In this document: one piece after another, positions 9,814 through 18,342 of the stretch
How the letters are laid out: the number at the start of each line of letters is the position of its first letter
Numbering within the stretch: the first letter of the stretch is position 1
Origin: Gammaproteobacteria bacterium
Lineage (GTDB): Bacteria; Pseudomonadota; Gammaproteobacteria; Pseudomonadales; Pseudohongiellaceae
DNA: 40,028 nucleotides
Direction: 5' to 3'
Assembly: GCA_009844085.1 (NCBI GenBank)
Contig: VYCF01000032.1
Span: forward strand, 1-40,028
Made by a program: the position numbers and the translations under genes
The notes under the pieces: model-generated
Database searches by the model: none
Seen by the model: the letters and a program-made list of their open reading frames with translations, nothing else
What the model was told of the DNA's origin: nothing

Positions 9814-9834
9814 GGCGGTTATCCTTCAGCAGGC

Positions 9835-10140
9835 ATGAGCGTCAACCAGGAAAAAATATGGCATATCGTGGCCCGAATTCCGAGGGGCAAGGTTGCCACT
9901 TACGGTCAGGTGGCCGAACTCGCCGGCCTGCCCGGCCGCGCCCGCCTCGTCGGCCATACCCTGAGCAATCTTCCGGCGGGAACCCGCCTGCCATGGCATC
10001 GCGTCGTCAACAGCCGCGGGCGGCTTTCCTTCAAGCCCGGAAGCAGCCGATACGCGCTCCAGCAACGGCGGCTGGAAGCCGAAGGCGTTTGCTTCGATGA
10101 CCAGCGTTTCTCTCTCAGGCGATATCAATGGCGCATCTAG
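9835..10140 (+). CDS. alkyltransferase-like (ATL) DNA repair protein
   Basis: A 101-residue homologue of the DNA-binding domain of O6-alkylguanine-DNA alkyltransferase. It keeps VATYGQVAELAG (20-31), the GRARLVGHTLSNLP helix and the active-site loop, but that loop reads PWHRV (53-57) instead of PCHRV, with W54 at the alkyl-acceptor Cys position. Such ATL proteins (Atl1, YbaZ) bind O6-alkylguanine without repairing it and recruit nucleotide excision repair. The gene is divergent from fxsA with only 21 bases between starts and overlaps the ampG-like stop through a shared CTAG. Confidence 0.9.
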   Translation: MSVNQEKIWHIVARIPRGKVATYGQVAELAGLPGRARLVGHTLSNLPAGTRLPWHRVVNSRGRLSFKPGSSRYALQQRRLEAEGVCFDDQRFSLRRYQWRI

Positions 10141-11507
10141 GCTGACGGCGATTCCCCTGTGCCGGTTTCGGCTGTCCGGTGGTTTTCCAGTAATTTCGAC
10201 AACCAGACGAGAATGATCAGGGCCGGGATGACCATGAGCGTGGTAAGTACGAAAAACAATGCCCAATTGCCACCGAGGCCGTCGACGATGGCGCCGCTGC
10301 CGGCCGCGAGCGTGGTGCGGCCGAAATTCGATATCGAGGTCATCAAGGCAAACTGGGTGCCCGTATACGTGCGGCTGGCGAAATAGGAGATGAAGGAAAC
10401 CGCGCAGACCGTGGCGAAGGCGGCGGTGAAATTGTCGACCAGCAAGGTAACGACGAATAGCCACGGCGCCGGTCCCACTTCGGCCATCACGGCATAGAGC
10501 AGATTGCTCGCCGCCATGGCGATGCCCCCGACCAGCATGCCGCGGACGATGCCGAACCGGGTATTGATGAATGCCCCGATCAACGAGAAGACAATGGTCA
10601 TCCCGCCGCCGAGAAAATTGCGGTACAGGGCGATTTCATCGTTGCTGAATCCGAGTTCGACGTAGAAAATCAGGGACATTCTGCCGAGCATCGCCTCGCC
10701 CAGGCGGAAACTGAACAGGAACAGCAGAATTCCGACGGCCAGTTGCAATCCGCAACGCTGGAAGAATTCGCCGAAGGGATCGATCAGGGTTTCGCGCAGC
10801 CACCGGTATTGCCTGGCCGCCGAATCCGATTGCGCCGCGCCGGCTTGCGCCCGCGGATCGTCGTCGTCAGCGCAAGGCGGCGGCGAAAGCACCACGATCA
10901 ACATCAGCGCCAGCATGAACAAGGTCAGCAGCCTGTAGACTTCGGGCCAACTGAAGCCGAACGTCTCGCCGCCGAGCAGCAAGGCCAGGGTGCCGCCCAG
11001 GAAGGTAAAGCCGGTTTGCCAGCCGGCGCCGGCGAGGGCCGAAGCGTAAGGAATCTTCTCATCCATTTCGCTGCGCGCGAACAGTTTCACGCGATAGGCG
11101 TCTATGGCCACGTCCTGCGTCGCCGAGATCGAGGAAATGCCAAGGGCGTACAATCCGACCAGCAGGAGGCTGTCCGCCGGATTCGCGCTGCTGATGAGCC
11201 ACATCAGCAAGATGAGCAAAGCCTGGCACAACAGGATCCAGGACCGGTATTGCCCGAACATCCGATGCAGCAAGGGGATCCGGAACTGGTCGACGAGCGG
11301 CGCCCAGACCCAGTTGATCGAATAGATCGTGGCGACTACGCCGATATAGCCGATGGCGCTGCGCGACAATCCTTCGGCCTGCATCCACAAGGTCAGCACC
11401 GAGCCGTGCAATACCCAGGGGAATCCGCTGGAAATTCCGATCAGGAAGGCAACCGCCATGCGGCGGTCCGACAGGGACTCTACGAAATGAACGGCTCGGG
11501 GCTGCAT
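10137..11507 (-). CDS. AmpG-like MFS permease
   Basis: A 456-residue major facilitator with about 12 TM helices. The first-helix segment FLIGISSGFPWVLHGSVLTLW and the SATQDVAIDAYRVKLF region, with Asp in the membrane domain, are typical of AmpG anhydromuropeptide permeases, which import GlcNAc-anhMurNAc-peptides for cell-wall recycling. I start at the ATG at 11507 (MQPRAVHFVESL) with a GGGAG SD; the longer frame uses a TTG without SD. The AmpD/AmpE genes about 6 kb away fit the same pathway. A related transporter of another substrate cannot be excluded. It follows yajQ by 31 bases. Confidence 0.8.
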   Translation of the reverse strand: MQPRAVHFVESLSDRRMAVAFLIGISSGFPWVLHGSVLTLWMQAEGLSRSAIGYIGVVATIYSINWVWAPLVDQFRIPLLHRMFGQYRSWILLCQALLILLMWLISSANPADSLLLVGLYALGISSISATQDVAIDAYRVKLFARSEMDEKIPYASALAGAGWQTGFTFLGGTLALLLGGETFGFSWPEVYRLLTLFMLALMLIVVLSPPPCADDDDPRAQAGAAQSDSAARQYRWLRETLIDPFGEFFQRCGLQLAVGILLFLFSFRLGEAMLGRMSLIFYVELGFSNDEIALYRNFLGGGMTIVFSLIGAFINTRFGIVRGMLVGGIAMAASNLLYAVMAEVGPAPWLFVVTLLVDNFTAAFATVCAVSFISYFASRTYTGTQFALMTSISNFGRTTLAAGSGAIVDGLGGNWALFFVLTTLMVIPALIILVWLSKLLENHRTAETGTGESPSA

Positions 11508-11538
11508 GCTGCTCCCTGGAAGGCCCCGCAATGGGCGT

Positions 11539-12024
11539 TCAGTCCCTGAAGTTGACGTATTGCAGGGGAAGTTCCGGCTTGGCTTCCTTGGCCAGGGCGA
11601 TTACGCTTTGCAGATCGTCCCGTTTCTTGCCGGCAACGCGCACCTGGCCGCCCTGGATCGAAGCCTGCACCTTGAGTTTGGCAGTCTTGACCATCTTCAC
11701 CAGTTCCCGCGCCAGGTCGGCCTCGATGCCCTGCCGCACCGCGAGCGCCATGCTCGCTGTCTTGCCGGTCATCTCGACGCCGCCTTCCTCGAAGCTGCGG
11801 GTGTCGACGCCGCGCTTGACGAGTTTTCCGCGCAGGATGTCGAGCATCTGGTGAATCTGGAACTCGGCTTCGGCCTTCACCTGGATGACGTTGGCCCCCG
11901 CCATCTCGAAACTGGCGTCCACGCCCTTGAAATCAAAGCGGTTGCCGACTTCCCGATTCGCCTGATCGAGCGCATTCGCGACCTCGTGCATGTCGACTTC
12001 GGAGACGATATCGAACGATGGCAT
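11539..12024 (-). CDS. yajQ: YajQ family nucleotide-binding protein
   Basis: A 161-residue cytosolic protein, full length for the family: MPSFDIVSEVD at the start, the NRFDFKG motif, IQVKAEAEFQ, LVKRGVDTRSFE, and the C-terminal QVRVAGKKRDDLQ and LPLQYVNFRD. YajQ proteins bind cyclic di-GMP in some species (Xanthomonas, Pseudomonas) and have been called nucleic-acid binding. A good SD (GGGGGA) lies 6 bases before the ATG. It sits 50 bases downstream of aceF on the same strand and may be read from aceEF. Confidence 0.95.
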   Translation of the reverse strand: MPSFDIVSEVDMHEVANALDQANREVGNRFDFKGVDASFEMAGANVIQVKAEAEFQIHQMLDILRGKLVKRGVDTRSFEEGGVEMTGKTASMALAVRQGIEADLARELVKMVKTAKLKVQASIQGGQVRVAGKKRDDLQSVIALAKEAKPELPLQYVNFRD

Positions 12025-12074
12025 GGAAAATTCCCCCAGGCTGCGCAGAAAGGCCGCAGTCTATCAAAAGGCGT

Positions 12075-13745
12075 TCACAGCAACAGCCGCCGGATATCGC
12101 CGAGCAGAGCCGACAGGTGGGTGGCGAAGCGGCCGCCGTCGACGCCGTTGACGGCCTTGTGGTCGTAGGTAAGGGTCAGGGGAAGCATCGTGCGCGGCAC
12201 GAATTCGCCGTCGCGCCAGACCGGCTTGACTGCGGTGCGGGCGACGCCGAGGATCGCCACTTCCGGAGCGTTGACGATGGGCACGAATCCCGTGCCGCCG
12301 ATGGCGCCGAGGCTCGAGATCGTGAAACAGGCGCCTTGCATGTCTTCCGGGGTCAGTTTGCGCTCGCGCGCCTTGGCCGAGGCCTCGGCCACTTCTTCCG
12401 CGAGTTGCCAGATGTTCTTCCGATCGACATCGCGCATGACCGGCACGACCAGGCCCGCCTCGGTGGCCACGGCGACGCCGATATGTACATACTGTTTCTG
12501 GATCAGATGTTCGCCGGAGGAATGGATCGATACGTTGAACTGGGGAAATTCCCGCAGCGTTTGCGCGCAGGCCTTGAGCAGGAAAGGCAGCGGGGTCAGT
12601 TTCACGCCGCGGCTTTCGGCTTCGGCTTTCAGGCCGGCGCGGAATTCTTCGAGTTCGGTGACGTCGGCTTCCTCGAATTGCGCCACGTGGGGTACGGCCA
12701 GCCAACTGCGATGCATGTTCGCGGCCGTCACTTTCGCAAGCTTGGAACGCGAAACCTGTTCGACTTCGCCGAAACGGGAGAAATCGACATCTGGCACGGC
12801 TGAAGGAGCGGCTCCGGCCGCAGGCCAGCCGATGCTCGACTTGACGAATTCGTGTACGTCTTCCTTGACGATGCGTCCGCGGGCGCCGCTGCCCTTTATC
12901 AATGTCAGGTCGACGCCCAACTCCCGCGCAAGTTTGCGCACGGCGGGCCCGGCATAGACATTCGCGCCCGGGTCCGCGCCTGCCGCATCCGCTTGCGCCG
13001 GACTCGCTGTGGCGGTTGGCGGGGTGGTGGGAGCAGCCGGTTCGGGCTCCTTCGGTTCGGGCGCCGATGCCGCGGCAACGCCGGAGAGCGCGGGCTTGGA
13101 AACCTCTTCCGCCCGCTCCACGCGCAAGCGCAAAATGGCGGCGCCCGTCTTGACCTGCGCGCCGATCTCGACGAGCAAGGATTCGACCACGCCGGCATGG
13201 GGCGAAGGAACCTCCATCGCCGCCTTGTCGGACTCGAGGGTGAGCAGCGGATCGTCCACCGCGATCGTATCGCCGGCTTTCACATGAATTTCGATGACAT
13301 CGACTTCATCGTCGGTGCCGAGGTCGGGAATCGCGATCTCGATGACTTCCGAGGCCGCCGCGGCGCCGTCTTGCCGCGGCTCGTCCACGGTCTGTTCCGC
13401 CGGTGGCTCGATTTCAGTCTGTTCCGCCCCTGCCGCCGGCTCCGGCTGCGCGGGTGCGGACTCCTCCTCGGCCGCCGGTTCGTCCACCGGCTCGGCGGCC
13501 GGCGATTCAACGGTTTCCAGCGTCAGGATTTCGGCGCCCGTGGTCACCTGATCGCCGAGATTGACGGCGATGCTCTTGATCACGCCGGCCATGGGCGCGG
13601 GGATTTCCATGGCGGCCTTGTCGCTTTCGAGCACGAGCAGGGAATCGTTTTCCGCAACTTCCTGGCCGACCGAAACGGGAATCTCGATAACTTCCACATC
13701 GCCAGCATCGCCGAGTTCCGGCACCTTGATGATTTCCGTCGCCAA
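12075..13745 (-). CDS. aceF: pyruvate dehydrogenase E2, dihydrolipoyl acetyltransferase
   Basis: A 556-residue E2 core of the pyruvate dehydrogenase complex, transferring acetyl groups from lipoate to CoA. It has two lipoyl domains (about 1-78 and 132-208) with lipoyl lysines K43 and K174 in ESDKAAME, then Ala/Pro linkers, an E1/E3-binding domain (about 264-300) and the catalytic domain. The active site reads YDHKAVNG (H529, N533); the Asn in the HxxxD position is the Azotobacter/Pseudomonas form and not a defect. Escherichia coli has three lipoyl domains. The start is a TTG with GGGAG upstream. It lies 44 bases after aceE. No lpd is present in the window. Confidence 0.97.
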   Translation of the reverse strand: MATEIIKVPELGDAGDVEVIEIPVSVGQEVAENDSLLVLESDKAAMEIPAPMAGVIKSIAVNLGDQVTTGAEILTLETVESPAAEPVDEPAAEEESAPAQPEPAAGAEQTEIEPPAEQTVDEPRQDGAAAASEVIEIAIPDLGTDDEVDVIEIHVKAGDTIAVDDPLLTLESDKAAMEVPSPHAGVVESLLVEIGAQVKTGAAILRLRVERAEEVSKPALSGVAAASAPEPKEPEPAAPTTPPTATASPAQADAAGADPGANVYAGPAVRKLARELGVDLTLIKGSGARGRIVKEDVHEFVKSSIGWPAAGAAPSAVPDVDFSRFGEVEQVSRSKLAKVTAANMHRSWLAVPHVAQFEEADVTELEEFRAGLKAEAESRGVKLTPLPFLLKACAQTLREFPQFNVSIHSSGEHLIQKQYVHIGVAVATEAGLVVPVMRDVDRKNIWQLAEEVAEASAKARERKLTPEDMQGACFTISSLGAIGGTGFVPIVNAPEVAILGVARTAVKPVWRDGEFVPRTMLPLTLTYDHKAVNGVDGGRFATHLSALLGDIRRLLL

Positions 13746-13789
13746 TTGCGTCTGCTCCCGTTTCGCTGGTTCGTCCGCCGCCGCTGCCG

Positions 13790-16477
13790 TTACTGGTCAA
13801 GCGGATTCGGTTTGCCGGCGTCAAGTCCCTTGTTCTTCATCCAGGACTTGATTTCGGCATTGCCGAGGATGCCTTTATCCTTTAGTTCGGTCAGCGCCGC
13901 AAGTACGATGAAACGGCTGTCCACTTCGAAGAACTGCCGCAGTTTTTCGCGGCTGTCGCTACGGCCGAATCCGTCGGTTCCCAGCACCCGGTAATCGTCC
14001 GGCACGAATTCGCGGATCTGGTCGGCATGCAATTTCATGTAATCGGTGGCCGCGATCACCGGCCCTTCGCGGCCGGCGAGTTGGGCGGTAAGCCAGGGCG
14101 TTTCGGGCTCAGAGTCCGGCGAGAGCAGGTTGCGGCGGCTGACCTCCAGGGCGTCGCGGCGCAATTCGGTGAAACTCGTGACGCTCCAGACATCCACCGG
14201 AATCTTGTAGTCCTTGCGCAGAATTGCCGCCGCCGCGCGCACTTCGCGCAAGATCGTTCCACTGCCGAGCAGGCGCAAGCGAAAGTCCGCCGCGGGCTTG
14301 CCGGAGACCTTGTATTCCCGCGACCCACCGTCTTCGAGCAAGTACATGCCCTTGATGATCCCTTCTTCGCTGCCTTCGATCAGTTCGGGCTGCTGGTAGT
14401 TCTCGTTCATCGCCGTGATGTAATAGAACACCGATTCGCATTCCTTGTACATCCGCCGCAGACCGTCATGGACGATGACGGCCAGTTCGCAGGCATAGGC
14501 CGGATCGTAACTGACGCAATTTGGAATCGTCGAAGCGAGCAGATGGCTGTGGCCGTCCTGGTGTTGCAGGCCTTCGCCATTGAGCGTGGTGCGGCCGGCC
14601 GTGGCGCCGATCAGAAAGCCCCTGGCCTGGCTGTCGCCGGCCGCCCAGCACAGGTCGCCGACGCGCTGGAAGCCGAACATCGAATAGTAGATGTAGAAAG
14701 GAATCAGCGGGAAATCGTTCGTGCTGTACGAAGTCGCGGCCGCGAGCCAGGCCGAGAAGGAACCTGCTTCGGTAATGCCTTCTTCCAGCATCTGGCCCTT
14801 CTTGTCCTCGTGATAGAACATCACCTGGTTCGAATCGGCCGGATCGTAAAGCTGGCCGACTGACGAATAGATACCCAACTGGCGGAACATGCCTTCCATG
14901 CCGAAAGTGCGCGCCTCGTCGGGAATGATCGGCACCACGCGTTCGCCGATCTGTTTGTCCTTGCACAGATTGCTCAACATGCGCACGAAGGCCATGGTGG
15001 TCGAAAGCTCGCGCTTGCCGCTGCTTTTCAACTGGGCGTCGAATACTTCCAGGCCTGGAACCTGCAAGGGCTGCGCGCTGGTTCTTCGCTGCGGCACCGG
15101 ACCGCCGAGGTTTTCCCGCATCTTGCGGGTATAGGTCATTTCCGGACTGTCTTCGGGGGGACGATAGTAGGGTACGTCCTTCAGTTCCTCGTCGCCGATG
15201 GGTATGCCGAAACGGTCGCGGAATTTTTTCAGTGATTCCAGATCGAGTTTCTTCACCGAATGGGTCGCGTTCTGGGCTTCCGCCGCGGCGCCGAAGGCGT
15301 AGCCTTTCACGGTCTTGGCCAGAATCACCGTGGGCTTGCCGTTGGGGCGCACCGCCCGCGAGTAAGCGGCATAAACCTTGAATGGATCGTGGCCGCCCCG
15401 GTTCAGATTCATGATGTCGTCGTCCGACAGATGATTGACCATTTCCAGTAACTGGGGACTCTTGCCGAAGAAGTGCTCCCTCGTGTATTCGCCGCCGCGG
15501 CTGGCGTAATTCTGAAATTCTCCGTCCACGACTTCGTCCATGCGCTGTTGCAGGATGCCGTGATTGTCGGCTTGCAGGAGCGAATCCCAATGCCGCCCCC
15601 AGACCACCTTGATGACCTGCCAGCCCGCGCCGCGAAAAACGGCCTCGAGTTCCTGGATGATCTTGCCGTTGCCGCGCACCGGACCGTCGAGGCGCTGCAG
15701 ATTGCAGTTGATGACGAAAATCAGATTGTCGAGCTTTTCCCTGCCGGCCTTGCTGATGGCGCCGAGGGATTCGGGCTCGTCCATTTCGCCGTCGCCGAGA
15801 AAGGCCCAGATCTTGCGGTCGCTGGTGTCGAGCAATCCCCGGCTGGTCAGGTATTTCATGATATGGGCCTGATAGATCGCCTGAATCGGACCGAGTCCCA
15901 TGGATACCGTCGGGAACTGCCAGTAATCGGGCATCAGCCAGGGGTGGGGATAGGAAGACAGGCCATTGCCGTCGACTTCCCGGCGAAAATTATCGAGTTG
16001 CGCCTCGGTTAGCCGCCCTTCCAGGTGGGAACGCGCGTAAATGCCGGGAGAGGAATGACCCTGGTAATAGATCAGGTCGCCCTCGTGATCGTCGGTCGGG
16101 CCGCGAAAAAAGTAATTGAAGCCGACTTCATACAAGGTCGCCGCGCTGGCGAAGGTGGAAATATGACCGCCGATGCTGCCGTCGAGCAGGTTGGCGCGCA
16201 TGACCATGGCCAGGGCGTTCCAGCGCACGATGCCGCGGATGCGGCGTTCCATGAACAGATCGCCGGGGAGACGGTCTTCTTCGTGCGGGGGGATGGTGTT
16301 GCGATAGGGAGTGGTAAGAGTGGCGGCGTGGCCGTTGCCGTCGCGGATCGAAATCCAGTCTGAAAGTCGCTGAATCAGGTAGTTTGCCCGTTCCGTCCCC
16401 CACTCGTCGGTAACGGCTCGCAGCGCGTCCAGCCATTCCCGCGTTTCCTCCGGATTCGCGTCATTCTCCTGAATCAT
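13790..16477 (-). CDS. aceE: pyruvate dehydrogenase E1 component, homodimeric type
   Basis: An 895-residue thiamine-diphosphate enzyme that decarboxylates pyruvate and acetylates the lipoyl domains of AceF. Its length and motifs match the alpha2-type E1: the ThDP/Mg motif GDGEMDEPES (228-237) to NCNLQRLDGPV (257-267), QGHSSPGIYARS (139-150), and an LQHQDGHSHLL segment in the C-terminal half. SD AAGGA is about 8 bases before the ATG. It is first in the aceE-aceF operon, and its upstream region carries PdhR/GntR-like inverted repeats. Confidence 0.98.
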   Translation of the reverse strand: MIQENDANPEETREWLDALRAVTDEWGTERANYLIQRLSDWISIRDGNGHAATLTTPYRNTIPPHEEDRLPGDLFMERRIRGIVRWNALAMVMRANLLDGSIGGHISTFASAATLYEVGFNYFFRGPTDDHEGDLIYYQGHSSPGIYARSHLEGRLTEAQLDNFRREVDGNGLSSYPHPWLMPDYWQFPTVSMGLGPIQAIYQAHIMKYLTSRGLLDTSDRKIWAFLGDGEMDEPESLGAISKAGREKLDNLIFVINCNLQRLDGPVRGNGKIIQELEAVFRGAGWQVIKVVWGRHWDSLLQADNHGILQQRMDEVVDGEFQNYASRGGEYTREHFFGKSPQLLEMVNHLSDDDIMNLNRGGHDPFKVYAAYSRAVRPNGKPTVILAKTVKGYAFGAAAEAQNATHSVKKLDLESLKKFRDRFGIPIGDEELKDVPYYRPPEDSPEMTYTRKMRENLGGPVPQRRTSAQPLQVPGLEVFDAQLKSSGKRELSTTMAFVRMLSNLCKDKQIGERVVPIIPDEARTFGMEGMFRQLGIYSSVGQLYDPADSNQVMFYHEDKKGQMLEEGITEAGSFSAWLAAATSYSTNDFPLIPFYIYYSMFGFQRVGDLCWAAGDSQARGFLIGATAGRTTLNGEGLQHQDGHSHLLASTIPNCVSYDPAYACELAVIVHDGLRRMYKECESVFYYITAMNENYQQPELIEGSEEGIIKGMYLLEDGGSREYKVSGKPAADFRLRLLGSGTILREVRAAAAILRKDYKIPVDVWSVTSFTELRRDALEVSRRNLLSPDSEPETPWLTAQLAGREGPVIAATDYMKLHADQIREFVPDDYRVLGTDGFGRSDSREKLRQFFEVDSRFIVLAALTELKDKGILGNAEIKSWMKNKGLDAGKPNPLDQ

Positions 16478-16513
16478 AAATTTTCCTTGAGTCGCTCCAT
16501 CCGGTACGGAATT

Positions 16514-16530
16514 GTGTAGGCAAATTACAA
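16514..16530 (-). promoter_or_regulatory. candidate PdhR/GntR-type operator 1 of aceEF
   Basis: A degenerate 17-base inverted repeat (GTGTAGGCAAATTACAA) matching the perfect site at 16586-16602 at 13 of 17 positions. It lies immediately downstream of a TATAGT -10 hexamer, where bound repressor would block the start site. FadR-subgroup GntR regulators such as PdhR bind GT-N-AC type half-sites. Confidence 0.45.
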
Positions 16531-16539
16531 GACAGCCCG

Positions 16540-16545
16540 ACTATA
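16540..16545 (-). promoter_or_regulatory. candidate -10 of the aceE promoter
   Basis: TATAGT on the minus strand, about 62 bases before the aceE ATG. The region 18 bases upstream (TTTCTT) is a poor -35, so the promoter may need activation or may be weak. The assignment rests mainly on its position between the two operator-like repeats. Confidence 0.35.
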
Positions 16546-16585
16546 ACCCAATGAAGTTAAGGAAAGAAACCCCGGACATTATTTC

Positions 16586-16602
16586 TTGTAGTAAAACTAC
16601 AA
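16586..16602 (-). promoter_or_regulatory. candidate PdhR/GntR-type operator 2 of aceEF
   Basis: A perfect palindrome, TTGTAGT-AAA-ACTACAA, about 110 bases upstream of the aceE ATG. It has the GT...AC half-site logic of FadR-subgroup GntR repressors such as PdhR. A lone half-site ACTACAA recurs at 16726-16732, near the end of ampE. No regulator gene of this family is in the window. Confidence 0.6.
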
Positions 16603-16763
16603 ATTGCAGAGGTGATTCTTTGCCCTCGTGACGAAAATTAAATTCCAGAATTACAATGGGTTGTGATGAGAGCCCGGGGAAATGTGGCAATAATCCGGCA
16701 GAAAAGTGAGTTAAATCGGGCCAATACTACAAGAATTGCCGAAAAATGCCTCGAATTGGCGTT

Positions 16764-17690
16764 TCAGAAGACGGGTCCGAATATCGTGAACACGGCCAGC
16801 ACGCCGAGCCAGAGCAACTGGCAGCGTTCGAGCAGGGCCTGCAGGGACTCGATTTCCCAGGCCTGGTAGTTCCTGCCGCCGGCATCGGTTTCACGTTCTT
16901 CCGCGTCCGCCTCGTCGTCGCGCGCAATGCCGCCGAACAAGGCGAAGCCCGCGAAACTGTATAGCAGGCCGGCGTTATCTACCTTGCGGCCGAACTCCCA
17001 GAACGACTTCTTGAGCTGATTGAAGCAATGCACGAAATTCCCCGCCAGGGAGAATGTCAGCGCCACCAGCCGCAGCGGTATCCATTCAATCAGGTGAATG
17101 ACGATCTCGACCGCATCGGCCGATTTGGGATGAGTCTTTTCATCGCCGCTGTCGCGCAATTGATAGGTGATATAGCTGGCGAGCACGCCGTACGGACCCG
17201 CTGCCAGATACCAGAAGAATTGCACGAACATCCTTTCGAACGAGCGATACACGAGATGCTTGCGAAAGAAATAAGCGACTTCCTCTTCATTCGCGAAGTC
17301 CTGGTTCCGCGCACCGCGAAATTCATTGCGCAGGAAAGCCATCGCTGCTTCCACGTCGTTTCCGGACCAGATTTCCAGAAAATCCCGCGCGAGTTTTCCG
17401 GGCTGGGTGCGGTCGAACGCGATCAACACGACGAGAATGTGTATCAGCATGGTGAACAGCCCGAGCGCCTGGTCCTGCGCCAATTGCAGCAACAGCCCGA
17501 GGAACAGTAGCGGCACGACGTAAATCAGCGCCAGCGCCGGCCACCAGATGGCGTCGTTTCGCACCACGCGTTGGGTAACGGATTCCATGTTCTCGCGAAA
17601 CCGGAAGAACCAGCGGTCGTCGAAACGGTCGTAGTTCCTGAGCCAGAAATAGTTGAGCGCCAGGCAGATCAGTATGACCAGAAATTTCAT
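16764..17690 (-). CDS. ampE: AmpE-like membrane protein
   Basis: A 308-residue inner-membrane protein of the AmpE/CobD-like group, thought to act as a sensory or accessory partner in beta-lactamase induction and cell-wall recycling; the mechanism is not established. TM segments lie at about 2-17, 48-72, 80-97, 160-180 and 285-306. The family segment YGVLASYITYQLRD and the last two helices resemble AmpE. Its start overlaps the ampD stop as ATGA, so the two are translationally coupled. The position next to AmpD is a main support for the name. Confidence 0.82.
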   Translation of the reverse strand: MKFLVILICLALNYFWLRNYDRFDDRWFFRFRENMESVTQRVVRNDAIWWPALALIYVVPLLFLGLLLQLAQDQALGLFTMLIHILVVLIAFDRTQPGKLARDFLEIWSGNDVEAAMAFLRNEFRGARNQDFANEEEVAYFFRKHLVYRSFERMFVQFFWYLAAGPYGVLASYITYQLRDSGDEKTHPKSADAVEIVIHLIEWIPLRLVALTFSLAGNFVHCFNQLKKSFWEFGRKVDNAGLLYSFAGFALFGGIARDDEADAEERETDAGGRNYQAWEIESLQALLERCQLLWLGVLAVFTIFGPVF

Positions 17691-18238
17691 TGTCCAGCCT
17701 CGGCAGGCTCATGCAACGCGGATTTGTAGCGTTCCCAGTCGAAACAGGGGCCGGGATCGGTCTTGCGCCCGGGGGATATGTCGCTATGACCGGCGATGCG
17801 GGCGGGGTTGAGCGCCGGATAGACGCGAAACAGCGCCCGGGTCACATCGGCCAGGCGCTCGTATTGGATATCGCCGAATGCCTCGAAGTCGGTGCCCTCG
17901 ACCTCGATGCCGATTGAAAACTCATTACAGCGCTCGCGGCCCAGGAAGCTCGATGGACCCGCGTGCCAAGCCTGCATGGTGAAGGGAACGAACTGCGTGA
18001 TTTCACCTTCGCGATCTATCAGCAAATGACTCGAAACACGCAATTTCGAAATCTCGACAAAGGATGGATGGGCGGCAGGCGGCAGGCAATTCGTGAACAA
18101 TTGCTCGATGCGGCCCGTGCCGAACTCACCGGCAGGCAGGCTGATATTGTGAATCACGAGAAGATCGACTTCGGTTCCTTCTCTCGAACTGCAATTCGGG
18201 GACGCGAGCCGGCGGCAGTCGCTCAACATGCCATCCAT
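17687..18238 (-). CDS. ampD: 1,6-anhydro-N-acetylmuramyl-L-alanine amidase AmpD
   Basis: A 183-residue cytosolic zinc amidase that cuts the stem peptide from anhydro-muropeptides imported by AmpG. Zinc and catalytic residues are visible: H30 (LLVIHNISLP), E112 (IGIEVEG), H151 (IAGHSDISPGRKTDPG), K159 and D161. There is no signal peptide, as expected for AmpD rather than the periplasmic paralogues. I use the ATG at 18238 (MDGMLSDCRR) with GGAG 9 bases upstream; the frame opens with a GTG five codons earlier. It is the first gene of ampDE. No ampC or ampR is seen. Confidence 0.93.
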   Translation of the reverse strand: MDGMLSDCRRLASPNCSSREGTEVDLLVIHNISLPAGEFGTGRIEQLFTNCLPPAAHPSFVEISKLRVSSHLLIDREGEITQFVPFTMQAWHAGPSSFLGRERCNEFSIGIEVEGTDFEAFGDIQYERLADVTRALFRVYPALNPARIAGHSDISPGRKTDPGPCFDWERYKSALHEPAEAGQ

Positions 18239-18296
18239 TATCGTGTACTCCACGAGCCCCCGACTCCCATCGCACCCGGATTGCGAAATTCTAACA

Positions 18297-18314
18297 GACC
18301 CGCCCCGGCGGGTC
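18297..18314 (-). terminator. hairpin, probable terminator of the PQQ dehydrogenase gene
   Basis: A perfect inverted repeat, GACCCGCC-CC-GGCGGGTC, lies 29 bases after the PQQ gene stop on the minus strand. It is followed by TGTTAGAATTTC, a weak U-tract. It lies just before ampD and would separate the two units. Confidence 0.55.
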
Positions 18315-18342
18315 GCCCCAGGCTTTGTGTCTGTGCCTTGCG

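Noticed and set aside
12075..12180. Active-site Asp to Asn change in AceF
   Set aside because: HxxxN is the normal form in Azotobacter- and Pseudomonas-type E2 proteins, so it is not a defect.
14466..15590. 374-codon alternative frame inside aceE
   Set aside because: It overlaps the aceE coding frame on the same strand and is Arg/Gly-rich without any domain.
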